Below are positions 38,701 to 50,002 of a stretch of 64,000 nt of DNA, piece by piece. A program made the translations under genes and the position numbers. This DNA comes from Populus alba (taxonomy: Eukaryota; Streptophyta; Magnoliopsida; Malpighiales; Salicaceae), in assembly GCF_005239225.2 (NCBI RefSeq), contig NC_133293.1:19498333-19562332 (forward strand), read 5' to 3'. The stretch's first letter is position 1. Every line of letters starts with the position of its first letter. A model generated the notes under the pieces. That model saw only the letters and a program-made list of their open reading frames with translations. It was not told the origin of the DNA and searched no databases.

Positions 38701-40556
38701 AAAAAGAATTGAAGAAATCACCAAGGCTGCTAGCAAAAAGCATTCCTCTTTTGGTAGCAGACAGAGATTCTCTTCAAATATTTCCAGCCTTTTTTTTTTA
38801 ATCATCTATTGGAAATTGAGATGGTCAAATTTCGAAAAGTCCAGCTTTCAATCCACATGCAATCCACAAACTGACTTGTAATAGTCAACATATTGCCCTA
38901 AAGTAATGGTTAATAAATACCAAATCATGGTCCCCCAACATCCATGATCCATGCTCGTCTTGTCTCGTCCATGAGCTTCTTGGTGCTAAAACTCAACATT
39001 CTTATTATACTTAATATTAATATATAATTTTATCATTATTAAAAAAAACAGAAAAGATGACAAAGGTGATGTCAGTGCCATCACGAGACATGATTCAACC
39101 TGGTTGCCGATCCTCGAGGACCAATTAATCAACATCGGGTAAAGGTGGGTGTTCAATCAAGGGAACAGCCTTACCTGAGGTTTTGCACCACCACCTTCAG
39201 AACCACAAACCCCCGTGTCTGTACCCACATTCAACATATGTTCTAAAAAACCCACCGTACTTTGTTTCAGTAATCATACAGTAGTAGATACCACACCACA
39301 AGCAGTGTATCGCAGGAGTGCAGTGGCTGAATCACCCTATTCAGTGTAAACAATGAAATAGATTATCCCCAGCATTCCTAGGTAGCTGTTTTCCCGAAAA
39401 GAACAGATAAAGCTACCAGTAAACACCGTAAGCCACCATGCAACATAGCAGTCATTTGCTGCCTTCCAAAGAGAACCACGAAATTACAACCCGAAAAGCT
39501 AAGATTTCCAGACATGCTCCCTTTCAAGCAAATGCCTAATAGGAGGTAGTAGTTTAATCTAATCCACTGAAGACAAGACATCAGGACAGAACTCAATGGC
39601 TGGCAAATGCATGAGATTAGACAGGCCACCAACATGGCCTTCTCAAGTAACAAATAAAAGCACAGCTATGAAAGCCTACTCCAAGTAACTAGTATTCACC
39701 CGACATCTCTTGAAAGCATTTAAGACTTCCTATGAGAAAAATGACAAAAGCTTAACCAAAGTTCAGTCAAACTTGAGCCCGTAAGAGTACTTGCAGCACA
39801 ACGAACCATGAACTCTGCAAAGTCTAAGATTCCAACAGTTGAATTACCTCAGTCCACCTGACATTTCAGCTTCCAACAGTTCATACTGTTGAGTTCAAAG
39901 CAATTGCACGCCTGAAAATTTCCCTATTCATATAGTAGATCGCAACAATTAGTACTTTCTAAGAACTTTAGCACTGTGCAGTAACTGTATGAGATGGCTG
40001 CACAAATTTGGTAACATGATTGGAATATTCATATTTGGGCAACATAACAAAGGGAATGTGAAGCAAAGCAAAGAACAGAAAGTTACTGATTTTATTAAAG
40101 CTTCTTTGATGGCTTCAGAATCAGACCAAGTTCCAACAACGCCTTGCTGCATACCTACTCCAACCCACCAAGCATAATCAGCATGCCAAGCTGAAAATAC
40201 TTTTGAGAAACTGGGCATCCACTGGAGAATATACAAACACTGATTTTAACTGCAATGATCCCACGCCCATACATAAAGTGCAGCCACAATTATGACACTA
40301 TAAAACTTGCTAAGGTGAAAATTGAAAAGTGGCCCAACATCCAGAACTTGAGAACAAGAAACCAGTGGATAGAGTTCTGAAAGAGACAAGCTATGTACGT
40401 GACAGAACAGTCATCTGATGGCTGAAAGTATCAGTGTTAAATGAAGGTGGCATCTGACATTTATCAATCAAGCTGTGCAAGTAACCACAAGCAATTCTGC
40501 CTCTAGTCTCCTATATAATCTAAAATAACAAGCCTGCGGTCCTGGTCTGTTGACCA
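35760..40556. other. Long intergenic region, no gene seen
   Basis: The left part is the promoter of the SAC3A-like gene; the right part (perhaps from 40200) is the 3' UTR of the next gene. Several ORFs of 60-95 codons occur (for example minus-strand 36757-36999 and 39949-40236), but none shows a domain, splice context or recognisable family. No RNA gene or intact element was recognised. Confidence 0.5.
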
Positions 40557-43500
40557 TTAAAACCTTTTCCTCTTCATTGGTGAAATATCATCAAACCCAT
40601 CATCACCCAACACATGACCACCATGCCTGTAATTTCCTGCCCGCTCTTCAATGCCTCTGGGTCTTCTAGGTGCATTTCCAGGACAGTTCTTAATCTGCCC
40701 ATCAAACTCTCTTTCCCTCAAATTAGCTCTCTCGTGGAACTCTGGATCATCTTCTGGAAAGAACCTAAGAGGTCTAGGACCATCCACTGCATTGAGACGA
40801 AAATTTTCACCATCAGCACCGTTAAAAGGCTTAAATGTCCTGACAGGTCCTCGCCTCTCACTAAACCTTCTTCTATCTTCAACATTTCCATCACCACCAA
40901 GCTCTTGAAATCGGCCAGAGTGCATGGGGCCTCCAAAGAACTCATCTCCATCCCTCCTTTCTCGAAGATCTGTAATACCAAATCTCCTACCGTTTCTAAG
41001 CAAAACCCTTCCTGTTTGGCCCCTGTTAGAGATGATAGACCTTGGATGGCCGTGATCACGACCAAGATCCATTTCCCTTGTATCATTAGGTCGAGATAAG
41101 AATGGTGGGGAACCATTCCTCCTGACAACCATTTCCCTGGGAAAACCAGGATGGTCAGGTGATCTGACCCTCCCTATCCTGTAAATTGGTGATCTCCGAC
41201 TAGAAAATTCTGACGCTGCACCAAACCCATCTGGAGATCTTCTTCTGGCAGATGACCATAGACAAGGAGAACGAGATCTAATTGGAGATTTTGAACGAAC
41301 TTGGGGAGGAGTCCTTCTCTGAACAGATGAATAGTTCCTAGTCCCTTGGACAAAATGACCATCTAACCCTTCATATGAAGGTTGGGGACGTGTAAATGCA
41401 TGATCTGTACCATCATCAGGGAATCCCCTCGTGTTCTCAGCATGCCTTACTCCAGCAACTTCAGAACCATCTTCCCCAATGTTTCGAGGAACTCTATGCA
41501 GCATTTGAGTGCCCCGAGCAGCGGGTCCATATCTCCCTCTAGGAGACCGCCTCCTTGAGGGTACATGGCGGAAAAGTGGTGTCTCATCATCCAATAATTT
41601 TCTCCCTCCTCGAGCAGTACCTACAAATGCACCATCTGGTCCAATATTATAATTAACAGAAGAATCTGCCTCAGCAACAGCAGAAGCATATTTATGTCTG
41701 CGAACAGCAAAATCTGATGAACCAGTATAAATTTCTGAAGCATAGTTACGTTCAGAATCCCTGTCACCACGTAGAGTGTCAATCCGACTGGACATCCTCC
41801 CTCTACCATGGACAAAATTCATTCTAGAGTTTCTGGGGAAATGCTCTTGATGCCTCTCTCTTGGGAATCTGCGTGGGCCATCAAAATAATTTTCGTCCCT
41901 GAGATAAATCACCATGGAAGAAAATCAGACTATAAAACATATACTAGACAGTCAAAAAATGGAGCATAAGAGAGAAATAAAATAACAAATAATCACCTCC
42001 CTCGGGGATGCAGTTTACCACTCTCAAGCAGCATATCAGGTAATCTTTCTCGATGTGATGGCAAAGTCCTGCCTGATATAGATCTTGTCTTGCCAGGAGA
42101 TGATGAATTAGAAGCTCGAGACAAGTTTATAATCCTACTCCGGCCACTGCTGACATCCTTAGCCATATCACGACCATTTAAAGATGCTTCTACCTCAGGC
42201 AACTCATTCTTTTCCACATCATTTGTTTTAGTGTTCTTGTCTGAACTTTGCTCAATAGAAACTAAAGTTCCTTGAGCTCCAGTAATGCCTTGTACAGGTG
42301 ACAAATCTGCCCCCGGGCCCATCAGATCATCTTTCTGTCCAGATGTGTCGAGTGATTTTCTTTGAATGATTGTGGTTGCCCTCTCTTGATCTTCCCCACA
42401 AGATGGAATCTCAACTGTTGATGAGTTTTTCATAATAGCATTATCAGCATCTTCAGTGGTTGTGGTGATACATTCTTTCACAGTATCTTCATTGTTTTCC
42501 GAAACTTTTATTTTAGAGTCATTTTCCTCAACATGGGATGAAATATGATGACCAGCAACAGCAAGTTCAGAGTTTACCTTTTCATGCTCAGAATTACCAC
42601 AATTACCATGACTAACATCTTTTCCCTCAAATTTCTGACACTCTGTCACAGCCTGCAGGCGCGGATCTTGGACCTCACCATCTTCATACTCGTGTTCTCG
42701 ATGCTCTTCTTCAATATCCATAGCCATAGAATGACCGTCAGACTCATAGCCAGAGCCATACGTATCTTCTTCTAGCATATCACCAGACAAGTTGATCTTT
42801 TCCTCATCAGTTACTGAACCCTCATCATTTCCATGTGAACCTGCAGGGACTTCCTCTGTAAAATTCAGTTCACACTGCTCAGGAATATCCACATTTCTGC
42901 CCTCGGTAATTGCAGTATCTATCTTAACAGAAGCATTTAATTCATTGCCACTGTGACCCACAGGTATATAGACCATTTCTGAAGAAACCTGCCCAGCACT
43001 TTCACATGCTTCCTTTACAATCTCCTTCCTAAGAAGCACACCTTCAGCACATTTGGTATGCTCTAAACATTCTGACGCGTTGCCACTTATAGACAAACCT
43101 GTTGAACAAGTAGGTTTTGCTAAGATATCTTGACCTTCCCTCGCCCAGTCATTTGTTGAACAGGAAGGAGCTTGCCCACCAGTATCCTGACCTTGCAGCT
43201 CTTGTTTACTAGTCGAGCAAGGAGCGTGCCCTCCAGTGTCCTGGCCTTGCAGCACTTGTTTACCAGTCGAGCAAGGAGCTTGCCCTCCAGTATCATGGCC
43301 TTGCAGCACATGTTTATCAGGTTGGATTGACACCCCCTCTATCATCCTGGGAATTTCTGGTTTACCATCAGGAAATGGTTCGGGTTTTATGAAACCCTGA
43401 CCAGCTAATTTCAGAGAAACAAAAGCTGAGGACTTTGCGGTTTCTGGACTACCCTTCTCAACTAACTCACGCTTCACGAAAAAATCAAATGGATTGACTT

Positions 43501-44767
43501 TAGCTCCTCCAAGATCATGTTTGAAGCTCCCATCAAAAGGTTCTGATTTTATGGTCCTAGAGTTAACCATGGTTGCATTGCCTGCCGACAACAAGACACC
43601 AGGCAAGTTAATATTAGGAATAACCTGGCTTTCTTTGTTAGCAGAAGAGCTGGAAGATTCCTTGCTTAAGTTAAACGATGGAAATGATGGACTGAGACGT
43701 AGATGAAGAGAATCCTCAGAAGTACACTCCTTGGCACACTCTGAGAATGTTTGGGGAAAACTCAATCTGCACTCACTCCCATCAAGGAGTTGCCTTTCTT
43801 TAGCAATACCAGTTCCAATTATTCCTGTAGTAATATCATGTATAACACCAACTCTGTTCCACGCATCAGCAGTTACTTGAGCAGCATGCTCATCACTGGT
43901 AGAACCATCCCATGTATCTGCAGTAGTATTCAAGTCCCAGTTTGATCTGTTAGTCCGTAGATCAGTGCTGTCAGTAGCCAGGATATTGTACATTTTGTGC
44001 TGAATACCGGACTCACCCTTGCTTAAAGACAAATTCGATGAAACAGCTCCTGCATTTTCATGATTTTGACTGCCAACATTGCTATAACATTCGAACGACA
44101 AAACATCATGTTCCTTTAAACCTAAAGAAAACTGAGAAGTTTCTGAAACTATAGGTGTCTCCGATTTACACTTTCCATCTGAAATTTGTTGGCTGTGTAT
44201 CTCTTTACCTTTACTGTCTTCTATATTCAACTCATTTTTTGCTGAAATCAGCGTTGCTTGGCCATACTTTTCTGCCACCACAAGCTTCTCTTCTTTTCCA
44301 AATTCAGCCAGAGAATCAGACTGGATTGTTTGGTTCAGTTCTTCAACTTTACCTACCGAGCAGTTCGCAATGTTCATCAGGACAATGCCGTCCAACCTGT
44401 TCTTATTTTCTTCAAGTACAGAATTCTCACATGGATTGCATAAATCAGAACTTGCTGCAACACTAGCATTGGACAGAGTTGACTCCACAAATGTTCTGCC
44501 AGGTTCTTTCTGCACAGAATCATTTTCCACCAGTGGCACAGATTGTTCTCCTCGTGGAGGAGAAGGAGGCCAAATGAACCTCCTTTTCTTGATAGGAACA
44601 CCTGCAATGTTAAGACTGGACTGCCATGCAAGGGGTTTAACCCCAGCCTGCCAACAAGAGATTAATGAATCAATATCAAAGGGAAAAACATTTTAAATGT
44701 TCTCTAATGTTACTTAACAGCAACTCAGAAAGAAAATAAACACCTCTTCATTTCCTGTCACCGGCAT
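40557..44767 (-). CDS. Large RS/low-complexity nuclear protein, unknown function
   Basis: Three coding exons (44744-44767, 41997-44647, 40557-41898) join in frame to 1338 residues. The N-terminus has a conserved-looking basic/Pro motif ([15 protein letters not shown]) seen in a plant-specific family I cannot name. The middle (about 50-890) is acidic, Ser/Glu-rich and probably disordered, with a ~20-residue tandem repeat and an acidic patch ([20 protein letters not shown]). The third exon is Arg-rich with RS/RSP stretches ([21 protein letters not shown]) and RG/RD repeats, and ends PMKRKRF, a likely nuclear signal. Composition suggests an RNA-binding or nuclear-speckle protein; that is inference. 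The short first exon and the donor at about 45706 imply a 5'-UTR intron of about 0.9 kb. A (CT)n tract lies in the leader. Confidence 0.85.
43130..43320 (-). repeat. Coding minisatellite, ~20-residue unit
   Basis: Three near-identical 60-bp units, and a fourth diverged one, encode variants of [17 protein letters not shown] inside exon 2 of the RS-rich gene. The reading frame is kept throughout. Confidence 0.85.
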
Positions 44768-45783
44768 CACTTCAAAGTTTGCACGTTCACAACCCTTTTC
44801 AATACCTTAACAAAAATAATTCATGGATTAATCCCCAACAATATATCCTGAGTTGCCTTCAAATCCAACCCCAATAATTACTGAAACAAAGTTAGCAAAT
44901 TTATTATTTTCAATGACTAAAATCAGTCAGTTTCTCTTAGTCTTTTAGCACCAAGAAAAGTTATTGCTACGGGTAGTTAGCACCTGCAGACAGCACAACA
45001 CGACAAAACTACCCATCTCCTTCATTAGTCCTAAATAGATTCCAGAAAAGCAGAAAAAAACAAAAGGAAGTACACTAATTGATCATGAAAATATCAAACT
45101 AGATCCATATCATGGGTGGGTTATCATAAAACCCAGTAAGAATTTCATAATCAAAATAATCTAGATAGCTAACCTCAACACTCTCATCTTAATAGTGTCA
45201 TTGATATCCAAATCTATAAAAAAAACTATATAAACGATAGCTAACGCAGCAATCAATAGAAGTAACTGAAGCCCAAATCCATCAATTAGACTGTGAGTTA
45301 CACAATAACAAGTTGACCTAAAATTACAATCATCGATGACTAACTACTACTATTGAAACAGACACGTCAGATTATAAGCCGAAAGAAAGAAAAAACTGAA
45401 TTAATTACATATTAAAATCAGAGATTAGCACAGATGCAAACATTTCACTTTCAAATCCACAAATAAATTAATCAATATTCAAAAAAAGGACAGCAGTCTC
45501 CTTAAAACGTCCTTTTGAACATTTGATTAGATAATCTATACTCCATGGACAGAAGTATTTGAAACCAGGATTGAAAAAAAACAAAAAAGAGTGAAGACCG
45601 TTTCGGGGAAGATAACAGAAAAGGAGAAAAATCAACCCTCCAACTAGGAATCGGAGAATACGAGGGTTTTGATTAATTAAAATAAAAACACAAACAGATT
45701 ATTACCTGATTTGAGAACGAGTGTGAGTGATTTTGGAGAGAGAAGAGTTCAAGATGTTTCTTTGCAACTTCTTGGAAAAAACA

Positions 45784-45784
45784 T

Positions 45785-45824
<40 letters not shown>

Positions 45825-45825
45825 C
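45784..45825. repeat. (GATA)n(GA)n microsatellite in a 5' leader
   Basis: A GATA run passes into about 13 GA units. On the minus strand it is a (CT)n tract lying about 75 bp upstream of the putative 5'-UTR donor (near 45706) of the RS-rich gene. CT tracts are common in plant leaders. Confidence 0.8.
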
Positions 45826-45829
45826 AGGG

Positions 45830-46758
45830 GAATCAAAGATTGCTTTGATAAGTTGTTGCTCAGGGTTAGGGCTAATAAAGTAACCGCGGTCTTTCTTGTA
45901 ATTTGACTTTTTTGTTTTTGTTGTGGCTGTTAGTGTATTGAACACGCCAAGGGGACCCGAGACTAAACGGATTATTGACACGTGTTTAAAGTTTTGGAAA
46001 TCTTCAATGTGAGTAGGACCCTCAACCACACCTTTGCCGGCCATTATTGACTTCCTACTTCCAATGTTTTTTTCCGGACATTTTTAAGATTGTTACTGCT
46101 GACTTTCAAGCCTCACTTGTTTTTGGCATGTTTAGAAATGTTATTATTTTTATTTTTTAAAATATTTTTTATATTAAAATAATATTTTTTATTTTTAAAA
46201 TACTTTCATTAAAATAATACAAAATATATAAAAAAAATTAATTTTTTTAAAAATAAGAATTGAATTGGTTTTCAAACAGGTTCTTTGTGTTTTTTTTTTG
46301 GATGCTGTTTGGCTTTTGGTTGGTGGGCAGAAGCAGGGGTGAATAAAGATTCCAATACCCATTTGCAAGAAACGATTAAAGAACCTTTTAATTATACATT
46401 ATGCACCCTTTTAGCTCTCATCATTCCTTTGGCAGTTCTATCAAAATCAATCTACCACCTAAAAGACGATACCTCAAGTGATAATATCCCATGACAAAAG
46501 TATGTTTATTAGGGAGGACCACATTACACTGGCTTTTTAATTATTGATAGATACTATTTGCTTTCACAGCCATACAATTAAAAAAAATAATGTTTTTTTA
46601 ATGTATTAGTGTTAAAAAATATATATATATATAATTTTAATTTATTTACAAATAAAATTATATTTAAAAACAACCACAATCGTAACATCTAACACTATTT
46701 GATAACACTTCCTTGATCCTTGCTTTCCACGTCATGACAAAATTGCTTGCAAGATTAA
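45830..46758. other. Promoter side of the RS-rich gene, AT-rich repeat
   Basis: The first part is the likely promoter of the minus-strand gene. The stretch 46130-46285 is an AT-rich copy of the MITE family seen at 50640 and 55424. No gene seen. Confidence 0.5.
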
Positions 46759-47682
46759 GGCTCCGTTTGTTTGCAGGAAAGTAGCTTCCTTTTGGAAAGT
46801 GAATTTCGGGGAAAGTAAATTCCTGGAAAGTGAATTCCGGAAAAGTATTTTCCGATGTTTGGTAGTGTTATGGAAAATGAACTGGAAAATACTTTCCAGT
46901 GTTTGGTTGTGTTATGGAAAATGAACTGGAAAAATAATTTATTAATGAATTAAATTTTTTTTTCAAGTTTATCTAATATATATAAAATATTTAATATAAA
47001 ATATTTAATCACTTACAATTATCATAACCCAATTTTTGACCTTTTTATTTTTATTATTAAAAAAAAAAAGATGATGAAAAATAAAAATAAAATAAATGAA
47101 GGATTAATTAAAATTTGGGTTAAGGGCAACATGATTGGAAGTTTAAAGATTTAATTAAACTCTTGACTAGTTTAATTAATTAAATCAAGGGTTTAACTGG
47201 AGAATTGATTTAATTAAAATTTAGATTATTTTAATTAATGAAATCAAGAGTTTAATTGAAGAATTAATTAGTTTGAGGAATTAATTAAACTTTGATTTAA
47301 TCAAAAACCCAAAGCAAATTATAATTCACTTTGTACCGTGGCAAGCGAATTATAATTCACTTGACACAGTGGAAAGTGAATTATATCACTTGCTACAGTG
47401 CAAGTGAATTATAATTCACTTGCTACAGTGCAAGTGAATTATATCACTGACTACTGTGGCAAGTGAATTATATCGCTTGCCACTGTAGCAAGTGAAGGCG
47501 CACGCCGAAAGGAAAGTGTTTTCCTTTTCTAACAGAAGGAAAACACTTTCCTTCGAGCACGTTATTAATTCTAGGTGGATGGAATTCAGTTTCCTTTTAT
47601 TATTTTCCTTTATCGCCGCCAAACATAGGAAAAGCAGGAAAGTGAATTCCAGGAATTCACTTTCCTGCAATCAAACACGGCC
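46759..47682. mobile_element. 924-bp non-autonomous Harbinger-like element
   Basis: Left end GGCTCCGTTTGTTTGCAGG and right end, read on the other strand, GGCCGTGTTTGATTGCAGG form imperfect terminal inverted repeats. They extend as GAAAGT and GTGAATTCC-rich subterminal repeats. Direct TAA copies flank it (46756-46758 and 47683-47685), the PIF/Harbinger duplication type. No transposase is encoded. The interior holds a run of palindromic units (AAGTGAATTATAATTCACTT and variants with GCTACAGTG, 47330-47495). The termini differ from those of the 60918 element beyond the shared GTTTG, so it belongs to another family. Confidence 0.75.
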
Positions 47683-48663
47683 TAAGGCACAAAGGAACAT
47701 CCTCATGGAACACTTTCAATGGCAAAAATCATTTAAAAAAGCTAAATTAATAATATAATTTTTAATAATATAAATAAGGTTTTTTTATTACGTGCACTTC
47801 AATAAAAAAATTCATTCTAACACCTCATTTGTACTTTAATATATTTAATATTAACATTTAAAAAAAATAGAAAAAACTTAAATTGATGAAAAAAGATTTT
47901 CTAAATAGTTTATTTTATTTTTTTGGATCTTTTTATAGATAAATAAGAATGATATTTCTCTGGCAAAACAAAAATTATTTTCGATTTTCATTTGGCTCTT
48001 TCAATGGATTCTATAATATGAAAAGAAAAAAATAAAGGAAAAGTAAAGATGCCATCGATTCTTCTGTTACCAAAGTTTTAATTAAAGCGATGCGCCCAAG
48101 ACAGGAGAGCAAGTAGGCGGCGAAGCATATGTTATTGGACTTTCCATGAACGTTTTCCATTCTGTTTTATGTTGATGTTTTCAACATCGATGAAACCCGC
48201 CCACAACCTCACAAACCAAACACAACGACGTGTGGAGGGAAGCATGGTCCACAAAAACTTGCGTTTTTGCCACATCTCAGATTTTTTCCTGTTTTTACAT
48301 TTTAGAAACACCTTTTTAAAAATATTAATATTTAAAATAACTTTCAAAATATAAAAAAATATTATTTTAATACATTTTCAAATAAAAATATTAACTACCG
48401 CAACTATATTAATATTAATCATAATCAGTCGAATCAAGCACAGAAAGTCGAGCCCGTAAAATAAAAAACACAAGCCTATCGAAAGTTGGAAACAGAACCA
48501 TTTCCATTCCACAAAAAAAAAAAAAAAATTAAATTCAACATTAACCCATCACGCACTTATACTTACAAAAGTAGTACCTAAAAAAACCTGATTAGCAAAT
48601 CTAAACCCCATCCCTCAGAAGCCCTTTTCTTGACAGCAAGACTTTTATTTTAAATCAAAAGCC

Positions 48664-48981
<318 letters not shown>

Positions 48982-49591
48982 CTAGCTAACGAGAAGATCT
49001 GTGGAAAAGATTCGACATGAGAATCGTTACCACTTGATAGCGATTTAAATAATAAAAAAAAACAAAACCCAAGAAATTGAGACCGAGCACGAAAATTTTC
49101 GATAAACTCCCGCATTTTCTCAGCAAACAAACACGTATCAAATAGGGAAAGCTCAAAATTTTCACGATTAGCAAAAAATCAAAACTCATTTCTCGAACAT
49201 CAATATTTTCTCGCTTTTTATTACTGACCGAACAAAAAGCGTTAATAAAAAATAAACAAAAACACAAGCTGAGAACGGACTAATCGAAACACACTTCACC
49301 GTAATTAATATATTCAGGTGCTGATTCGAATCTTGATTTTAGATGTCCAAAATCAAATGAAACCCTAGCCTTCGTTTTAAGCAGAGATTAACTAGAACGA
49401 ATTTTGTAAGCGAAATCACGCAGTGAAAATCAAATTAGACCCAGAAACGAGTACAGAAAACAGAGGTGAAAAATAATGAGAGAGAGAAATACCGATAGAG
49501 CAGACTTGGAATTGAATGTCCAGGTTGGAATCGAGATCGAGAAAGAAAGATATGTGGAATTTCGTGCGACGGTGAAAGACGGTACAGATTA

Positions 49592-49599
49592 TATTTATA
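49592..49599 (-). promoter_or_regulatory. TATA box of H4 copy 1
   Basis: TATAAATA on the minus strand, preceded by a CGCGGTCGATCC-containing segment that is conserved in the second H4 copy. An ORF on the opposite strand (49476-49916) overlaps this promoter and is not a gene. Confidence 0.7.
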
Positions 49600-50002
49600 A
49601 GGGACACGCAAGGGATTGTCCATCGCGGTCGATCCGAGACAAGTGTTTTGAAGATAACTTTGGGCCATTTGGCTTTGAATGGACGGTCAAGATTATGATG
49701 TTTGTAATGGAGCGGATCGATGACATGGCATGCGTTTTTTCTTTTTTGAAAAATACTTGCTCGCTGGTAATGGTGCTGGGTCTTGAATTACCAGGGGAGA
49801 AAGATGATTTGTGTTTTCTCGTGCTTGGTTTGGATCCGAATCCAAGTAAGCTTTTTGAGATTTTGTTTGAATTTAAAATGATTTTGTCCGTGAAGAAGGT
49901 GATAAATCTGGATTGAAAATCAATTTCGAGGTTTGAACATCATGTAATCGGGAATTAGAGGTTAAACGAGCAGGTCAATCTAGATGTTACTGGTTTGTAT
50001 GT

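Noticed and set aside
39949..40236. 95-codon minus-strand ORF downstream of the RS-rich gene
   Set aside because: It lies in the likely 3' UTR, and its hydrophobic stretches are read from T-rich sequence; no family recognised.
40614..41099. 161-codon plus-strand ORF
   Set aside because: Antisense shadow of the third exon of the RS-rich gene.
49476..49916. 146-codon plus-strand ORF over the H4 copy 1 promoter
   Set aside because: It is antisense to the H4 leader and promoter, its counterpart in the second copy is broken, and it shows no family features.
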